From Nocardioides halotolerans DSM 19273 (lineage in GTDB: Bacteria; Actinomycetota; Actinomycetes; Propionibacteriales; Nocardioidaceae), in contig NZ_AUGT01000025.1 of assembly GCF_000422805.1 (NCBI RefSeq), forward strand, positions 23,785-87,784: 64,000 bases of DNA. Reading direction: 5' to 3'. Position 1 is the first letter of the stretch. Each line of letters starts with the position of its first letter. Made by a program: the position numbers and the translations under genes. Below, piece after piece: positions 59,802 through 64,000 of the stretch. The notes under the pieces are model-generated. The model worked only from the letters and a program-made list of their open reading frames with translations, searched no databases and was not told where the DNA came from.

Positions 59802-60092
59802 ATGAGCGGTCACGAGCAGGACACCGACATCCGCGACTCCACGCCCAACTCGACGGGACCCTCGCGAGCCGCCGGCGGGATGGGCGTCTCGAGCGAGCGC
59901 GTGGGCCACACCGGACCGGGCCAGCACGCCACCGACGGCATCAAGGACACCTCCCGCACCGACGCCCCGAACGACGAGGAGCAGCGTCTCGGCGCCGATG
60001 AGAGCGAGGCCGGCGTCGAGGGCCTCGACCCGGCTGCCGGCTACCCGAGCCTCGACCCTCGCTCCGAGGACAAGCCCTACAAGGACGCGTAG
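59802..60092 (+). CDS. Small polar protein, unknown function
   Basis: 96 aa, ATG at 59802, 18 bp after the preceding gene. Highly polar, rich in Gly, Asp, Glu, Ser and Thr (MSGHEQDTDIRDSTPNSTGP; EDKPYKDA at the end), likely unstructured. It ends the plus-strand cluster; the convergent AbiEi-like gene ends 39 bp further. Confidence 0.5.
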   Translation: MSGHEQDTDIRDSTPNSTGPSRAAGGMGVSSERVGHTGPGQHATDGIKDTSRTDAPNDEEQRLGADESEAGVEGLDPAAGYPSLDPRSEDKPYKDA

Positions 60093-60131
60093 CCGTATTC
60101 AGACGTAGTGATCGCGCCGGGCGCCAGACCC

Positions 60132-61025
60132 TCACGCGGCGCCGCAGCCCCGGCAGAGCTGTTCACTACGTTCGGCTACGGCTGCCACCAGCACGGACCG
60201 CACCCATTCCGGCTCGAACATGACGTGCTCCCATGCGAACCGCACCACGAGCCAACCGCGCACCGCGAACTCGCTGTAGCGCGCGGCATCGCGCCTGAGC
60301 GCTTCTCGTCCTCCGTGCCACTCGAAGGACTCGGCCTCGAGGATCACCTTCAGCCGCTCGTCAACGAGGTCCGGCCGGCCGAGGAAGCCCGGGTCGTAGA
60401 TCGACACCTGCGGGCGGACGTGCAGACCGGCGACCTGCGCTGCGATGGCGTGCAACCCGGACTCGAACGGGTTCGCCTTGTCGGCCGACGCCAGTGTCGC
60501 AACACGGCGCATCTGTGCCGAGCCGGGCCCGCGTGCCCCTGTTGCGAGACCGCGCAGTAGCCGTGGTGAGAAGCCGTGGCGCAGGGCCGAGTCGGCGACG
60601 GCCAGCGCCTCTGCGAACGAGAGTCCGCGCATGCAGTCGACCAAGGTGCGCGCTCGGGCGGTGACGCCCTCGTCGACCTCGGACGAGTGCAGGTCACCCC
60701 GGTGGATCGCCACGCCGGCGCGCTGCGACGGCAAGACCTTGCGACTGGCCGGCACCGTGATGTCAGGGACCGCGGGCGGGCGCAGCAGTTCCCATCCATG
60801 AAGCTGGGCCGCCGAGCGCCACGACACGGCGCCGCTCAACCGGTGTGCGGCAGCTCGCGATGCGTCGACCTCCGGGAGGGCGTATCGACCTCGAGCGAGG
60901 ACCACGATGTCGCCCACCTCGAGCGCGCGATCCACCCGCGCGCGGTCGGTGGTCGAGATCAGCGCGCCCCGGGTCGCGACGCCACCAAGGCGCCCGAGCG
61001 ACTCGACCACCGACACGGCGTCCAT
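60132..61025 (-). CDS. AbiEi-like N-terminus with DUF559 (Vsr-like) nuclease domain
   Basis: 297 aa, ATG at 61025. The N-terminal ~60 residues form a winged-helix-like segment (VSVVESLGRLGGVATRGALI; GDIVVLARGRYALPE) of the type found in AbiEi antitoxins. The C-terminal ~100 residues look like DUF559: DPGFLGRPDLVDERLKVILE, AESFEWHGGREALRRDAARY and a hydrophobic VRGWLVVRFAWEHV, where the Asp of RPDLV and Glu of EAES may be catalytic. This two-domain layout is common in actinobacteria; no AbiEii toxin is nearby. Function is unknown. Confidence 0.78.
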   Translation of the reverse strand: MDAVSVVESLGRLGGVATRGALISTTDRARVDRALEVGDIVVLARGRYALPEVDASRAAAHRLSGAVSWRSAAQLHGWELLRPPAVPDITVPASRKVLPSQRAGVAIHRGDLHSSEVDEGVTARARTLVDCMRGLSFAEALAVADSALRHGFSPRLLRGLATGARGPGSAQMRRVATLASADKANPFESGLHAIAAQVAGLHVRPQVSIYDPGFLGRPDLVDERLKVILEAESFEWHGGREALRRDAARYSEFAVRGWLVVRFAWEHVMFEPEWVRSVLVAAVAERSEQLCRGCGAA

Positions 61026-61043
61026 CGTGGAACGCCACCGCGG

Positions 61044-62501
61044 TCACCCGCAGACGTTGTCCACAGGCAGCGGGGCGGGGACGCCCACGGTCGGCATCCC
61101 GAGACCGACCCCGCCGGGCGCTGGGGCCTTGGTGCGGGCCTCCCAGGCGTCGCCGCTGCGAGTGCGCCGTACGACGACCGGGCCGTCGGCGACCAGGTGG
61201 TGCGGGGCGGCGTAGGTGACCTCGACGGTGGCGACGTCACCGGGGCGCACGTCGCTGTCGGGCGCCTGGAAGTGCACGAGCCGGTTGTCGGGCGCGCGGC
61301 CCGAGAGGCGGTGGGTCGCGGCGTCCTTGCGGCCCTCGCCCTCGGCGACCATGACGTCGAGGCGCCGGCCGACCTGGCGCTTGTTCTCGGCCCAGGCGAC
61401 GTCGTCGGCAAGCGCGACGAGCCTCTGGTAGCGGTCCTTCACGGTCGCCGGGTCGATCTGGTCGGGCAGGGTGGCGGCCGGCGTGCCGGGGCGCTTGGAG
61501 TACTGGAAGGTGAACGCGCCGCTGAACCGCGCCCGCTCGACGACGGCCAGCGTCTGCTGGAAGTCGTCCTCGGTCTCGCCGGGGAAGCCGACGATGATGT
61601 CGGTGGTGATCGCCGCGTCGGGGATCGCGGCGCGGACGCGGTCGATGATGCCGAGGTACTTCTCGGAGCGGTAGGAGCGCCGCATCGCCCGGAGCACGCG
61701 GTCGGAGCCCGACTGCAAAGGCATGTGCAGGCTCGGCATCACGTTGGCCGTCTCGGCCATCGCCTCGATCACGTCGTCGGTGAACTCCGCGGGGTGCGGG
61801 CTGGTGAACCGCACCCGCTCCAGCCCCTCGACGTCGCCGCACGCGCACAGCAGCTTGCTGAACGCCTGCCGGTCGCCGAACTCCACGCCGTACGCGTTGA
61901 CGTTCTGCCCGAGCAGGGTGATCTCGCTGACGCCCTCGGCCACGAGCGCCTCGATCTCGCTGAGGATCTCACCCGGGCGACGGTCCTTCTCCTTGCCGCG
62001 CAGGCTCGGGACGATGCAGAACGTGCAGGTGTTGTTGCAGCCGACGCTGACCGACACCCAGGCGGCGTACGCCGACTCGCGGCGGGTCGGGAGCGTGCTC
62101 GGGAACACCTCGAGCGACTCGAGGATCTCGACCTGCGCCTCGTCGTGGACCCGCGCGCGCTCGAGGAGCACCGGCAGGCTGCCGAGGTTGTGGGTGCCGA
62201 ACACCACGTCGACCCACGGCGCCTTCTGCGTGATCGTCGCGCGGTCCTTCTGCGCCAGGCAGCCGCCGACCGCGATCTGCATCCCGGGCCGGGCGGCCTT
62301 CTTCGGCGCGAGGTGGCCGAGGTTGCCGTAGAGCTTGTTGTCGGCGTTCTCGCGCACCGCGCAGGTGTTGAGCACCACGACGTCGGCGTCCTCGCCGTCG
62401 ATCGCGGCGACGTACCCCGCGTCCTCGAGCAGGCCGCTGAGCCGCTCGGAGTCGTGGACGTTCATCTGGCACCCGTAGGTGCGGACCTCGTAGGTGCGCA
62501 T
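61044..62501 (-). CDS. miaB: tRNA-2-methylthio-N6-dimethylallyladenosine synthase
   Basis: 485 aa from the ATG at 62501, which begins the family's [19 protein letters not shown]. It is a radical-SAM enzyme with two Fe-S clusters: N-terminal Cys in [14 protein letters not shown] and GGCLAQ, and the SAM cluster in [18 protein letters not shown]-terminal TRAM domain ([20 protein letters not shown]) closes it. It methylthiolates i6A37 made by MiaA. Upstream extension to 62627 overlaps the recombinase gene and is rejected. Confidence 0.97.
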   Translation of the reverse strand: MRTYEVRTYGCQMNVHDSERLSGLLEDAGYVAAIDGEDADVVVLNTCAVRENADNKLYGNLGHLAPKKAARPGMQIAVGGCLAQKDRATITQKAPWVDVVFGTHNLGSLPVLLERARVHDEAQVEILESLEVFPSTLPTRRESAYAAWVSVSVGCNNTCTFCIVPSLRGKEKDRRPGEILSEIEALVAEGVSEITLLGQNVNAYGVEFGDRQAFSKLLCACGDVEGLERVRFTSPHPAEFTDDVIEAMAETANVMPSLHMPLQSGSDRVLRAMRRSYRSEKYLGIIDRVRAAIPDAAITTDIIVGFPGETEDDFQQTLAVVERARFSGAFTFQYSKRPGTPAATLPDQIDPATVKDRYQRLVALADDVAWAENKRQVGRRLDVMVAEGEGRKDAATHRLSGRAPDNRLVHFQAPDSDVRPGDVATVEVTYAAPHHLVADGPVVVRRTRSGDAWEARTKAPAPGGVGLGMPTVGVPAPLPVDNVCG

Positions 62502-62562
62502 GACCCCCTCAGGGTACGAGGCGAGAGGCCGTGGAGGTTCATCGAGAATCTGGAGACCTCCC

Positions 62563-63318
62563 GTGACAGTCCACGAACAATTGCTCGCCATCGCCTTGGA
62601 GCGGGGCCTTAGGCAATCCACCGTCATCAGCTACGAGCGACTGCTCAAAAGGCTTGGCTTGCTCTCGATGAACGTGTCTGATGTCTTGCAGTCCGACGTG
62701 ACAGAACGACTCTGGACCATCGACAACCCCAACACCAGACGGGCTGCGGTCATCGCACTCAGGTCGGTTTTCGGATGGTCCATCAAGATTCCACGGGCGA
62801 TACCGCGCCGGTACGACCTGCCCGACGAAGACACCCTGCGACTGGCGCTGATGACCACGCCTCACGAGCCCAGGGGCTTGCTGATGATGTATGCCGGACT
62901 GCGCATTGGGGAAGCCTGCGCCATCACGTTGTCTGATGTCAGCAGCGACCGTCTCCGGGTGGACAAGCAGGTCCAGCAGCTTCACCGAACGGGGAAGCCG
63001 ACCGTCACCCGTACCGGCCCGGTCAAGACCGGAGAAGCCGACGTCGTCATTCCGCATTGGCTGACCAACGTGGTGCTGAGCCTGACCGCCACAGCCAAGC
63101 CAGACGCCGTGAGGGAATCGCTGAGGCGAGCCGGTCAGAAGGTCGGCATCCGGCTCAACCCGCACATGCTCCGCCACTGGTACGCCACGACGCTGTTGGA
63201 GCGGGGCGTCCCTCTATCGGTGGTCTCAGAGCAGATGCGGCACTCCGACCCAGCCGTGACGCTGCGGACCTACAGCCAGAGCAAGGCCAGCAAGTCGATT
63301 CACGACACGTTTGGCTAG
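62563..63318 (+). CDS. Tyrosine recombinase / phage-type integrase
   Basis: 251 aa from GTG at 62563 with ggag upstream. The N-terminal SAM-like core-binding part is short ([20 protein letters not shown]). Catalytic residues are present: Arg in [14 protein letters not shown], Lys in [13 protein letters not shown], HxxR in [12 protein letters not shown], His in [10 protein letters not shown], and Tyr in LRTYSQ. It therefore looks functional. It is divergent from miaB (62 bp between starts), next to an IS3 element, and probably belongs to a mobile element. No att site or tRNA is recognised beside it. Confidence 0.92.
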   Translation: MTVHEQLLAIALERGLRQSTVISYERLLKRLGLLSMNVSDVLQSDVTERLWTIDNPNTRRAAVIALRSVFGWSIKIPRAIPRRYDLPDEDTLRLALMTTPHEPRGLLMMYAGLRIGEACAITLSDVSSDRLRVDKQVQQLHRTGKPTVTRTGPVKTGEADVVIPHWLTNVVLSLTATAKPDAVRESLRRAGQKVGIRLNPHMLRHWYATTLLERGVPLSVVSEQMRHSDPAVTLRTYSQSKASKSIHDTFG

Positions 63319-63388
63319 GGGTATCCCAGTACCCGCCCGTGCTGTGGGCTGCCTCTGCCACCGGGAAACGGCTCTTGTCCCAGGCAAA

Positions 63389-63694
63389 CTACTCGGCTGC
63401 GGCACCACGCTGCGCAATACGCCGAAGCCGCTCGAAGTACGGGCGGGCATCCGCAGGGAACTCATCGAGCGAGCGCGTGAGTTGGTCAGCAAGCTCTCGC
63501 AAGGACCGCCCTTGGACAGGATTGAGTTGTCCCTGCTGGATGTACCCAACAACGTCCGCACCGACGAGCACCGGGTCCACGACGCCGTAGACCTCACCTC
63601 GTTCAATGCTCGCAGGGAATGGCTCACTCAGATGGGCGTCGAGGTCGGCTCGCTGATGCTCATTGAATCGCCCTGGGTTTGCTGGAGGCTCCAT
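63389..63694 (-). pseudogene. Hypothetical gene cut at its 5' end by the IS3 element
   Basis: The minus-strand frame of 101 aa (HLSEPFPASIERGEVYGVVD; GYIQQGQLNPVQGRSLRELA; DEFPADARPYFERLRRIA) looks coding. However, its first residues, MEPPANPGRFNEH, are encoded by the terminal inverted repeat of the IS3-family element, so the native N-terminus has been replaced or lost. I take it as a truncated gene of unknown function. Confidence 0.5.
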
Positions 63695-64000
63695 CGTTTG
63701 GGAACGAGGATGGAGTTATGCCGAGGGACATCACGCCTGGGAAGCCGAGCACGAGGCGGTACAGCCAGGAGGAGAAGGACGCGGCGGTGCGGATGGTTCG
63801 CACTCTGCGGGCGGAGTTGGGCACCGATATCGGGACGATCGCGCGGGTAGCTCGTCAACTCGGCTACGGGCTGGAGTCGGTGCGGGCCTGGGTGCGTCAG
63901 GCCGAGATCGATGAGGGTCACGCGCCGGGTGTCTCCACCGATGAGGCGACCCGGCTCAAGGCGTTGGAGCAGGAGAACCGTGAACTGCGGCGGGCCAACG
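63664..64000 (+). mobile_element. IS3-family insertion sequence, left end (continues beyond window)
   Basis: The sequence starting TGAATCGCCCTGGGTTTGCT at 63664 resembles the left inverted repeats of actinobacterial IS3-family elements (TGAATCGCCCCGGG type). The transposase reading frame orfA starts 54 bp later. The right end is outside the window, so the element size and target duplication cannot be read. Confidence 0.75.
63718..64000 (+). CDS. IS3-family transposase OrfA (partial, runs off window)
   Basis: 94 residues visible from the ATG at 63718, with no stop before the window end. The text RRYSQEEKDAAVRMVRTLRA, IGTIARVARQLGYGLESVRAWVRQ and LKALEQENRELRRAN shows a helix-turn-helix (IARVARQLGYGLESVRAWV) followed by a leucine-zipper-like heptad region, the standard layout of IS3 OrfA, which binds the IS ends. 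OrfB with the DDE catalytic core would follow outside the window, usually by -1 frameshift. Confidence 0.92.
   Translation, partial: MPRDITPGKPSTRRYSQEEKDAAVRMVRTLRAELGTDIGTIARVARQLGYGLESVRAWVRQAEIDEGHAPGVSTDEATRLKALEQENRELRRAN

Noticed and set aside
60205..60225. TCGAACATGACGTGCT as an SOS box
   Set aside because: The right half does not match and the site lies inside the AbiEi/DUF559 coding region.
62502..62562. tRNA or att site beside the recombinase
   Set aside because: No cloverleaf or T-loop sequence and no second copy of a candidate att core is visible in the window.

Overview
The window is high-GC DNA with dense, mostly overlapping genes, GTG starts and actinobacterial gene families (DUF222/HNH 13E12-type proteins, DUF3052, a LysM gene divergent from lexA, nrdR-nrdJ, MT0933-type small proteins). 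It looks like a chromosomal segment of an actinobacterium, probably Nocardioides or a relative. The genus is inferred from gene content and style, not from a marker gene.

Layout. (1) 1-6.3 kb is accessory: the tail of a polymorphic-toxin-like gene with a candidate immunity gene, a DUF222-HNH protein with a perfect SOS box over its start codon, a DUF4262 gene with two companions, and a NERD-like gene. (2) 6.3-18.5 kb is a defence island. It is edged by a response-regulator remnant and holds a Z1 ATPase, a DUF4420 PD-(D/E)XK nuclease, a large GHKL ATPase, an unknown protein and a DUF6339 protein in one overlapping operon. Divergent or convergent to these are a cytosine-5 methyltransferase, a MORC/MutL-like GHKL ATPase and a Vsr endonuclease. 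The methyltransferase carries a C-terminal endonuclease-III-like domain with an intact Fe-S loop (C-X6-C-X2-C-X5-C) but no recognisable catalytic Lys or Asp. This is the most interesting object in the window. (3) 18.6-27.9 kb is chromosomal backbone: nrdJ, nrdR with tandem candidate NrdR boxes, mug, nupC, and the SOS pair LysM gene/lexA with three SOS boxes between them. (4) 28-47 kb is lineage-variable: a secreted metallopeptidase, a PLD-like lipoprotein, DinG, a two-component system divergent from a MacAB-like efflux operon, and a second two-component system beside a redox module (ApbE, bis-haem membrane protein, NuoF-like flavoprotein, small ferredoxin) with an extreme His/Asp-rich protein. 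(5) 47-62.5 kb is backbone again, with hflX, dapF, miaA and miaB in the order nrdR-LysM-lexA-hflX-dapF-miaA-miaB known from other actinobacteria, interrupted by lineage-specific genes. (6) After miaB, where recX/recA would be expected, there is a tyrosine recombinase, a gene cut by an IS3-family element, and the start of that element's orfA at the window end.

How the parts work together. The island reads as a restriction-modification-type defence system built on 5-methylcytosine, with two GHKL ATPases and a Z1 ATPase as likely sensors or motors and DUF4420/Vsr as nucleases. LexA links the backbone to the accessory DNA: it probably controls itself, the LysM cell-division suppressor and the DUF222-HNH gene. 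NrdR probably represses nrdR-nrdJ. Functions are read by eye from translated sequence and motifs; no database search was possible.
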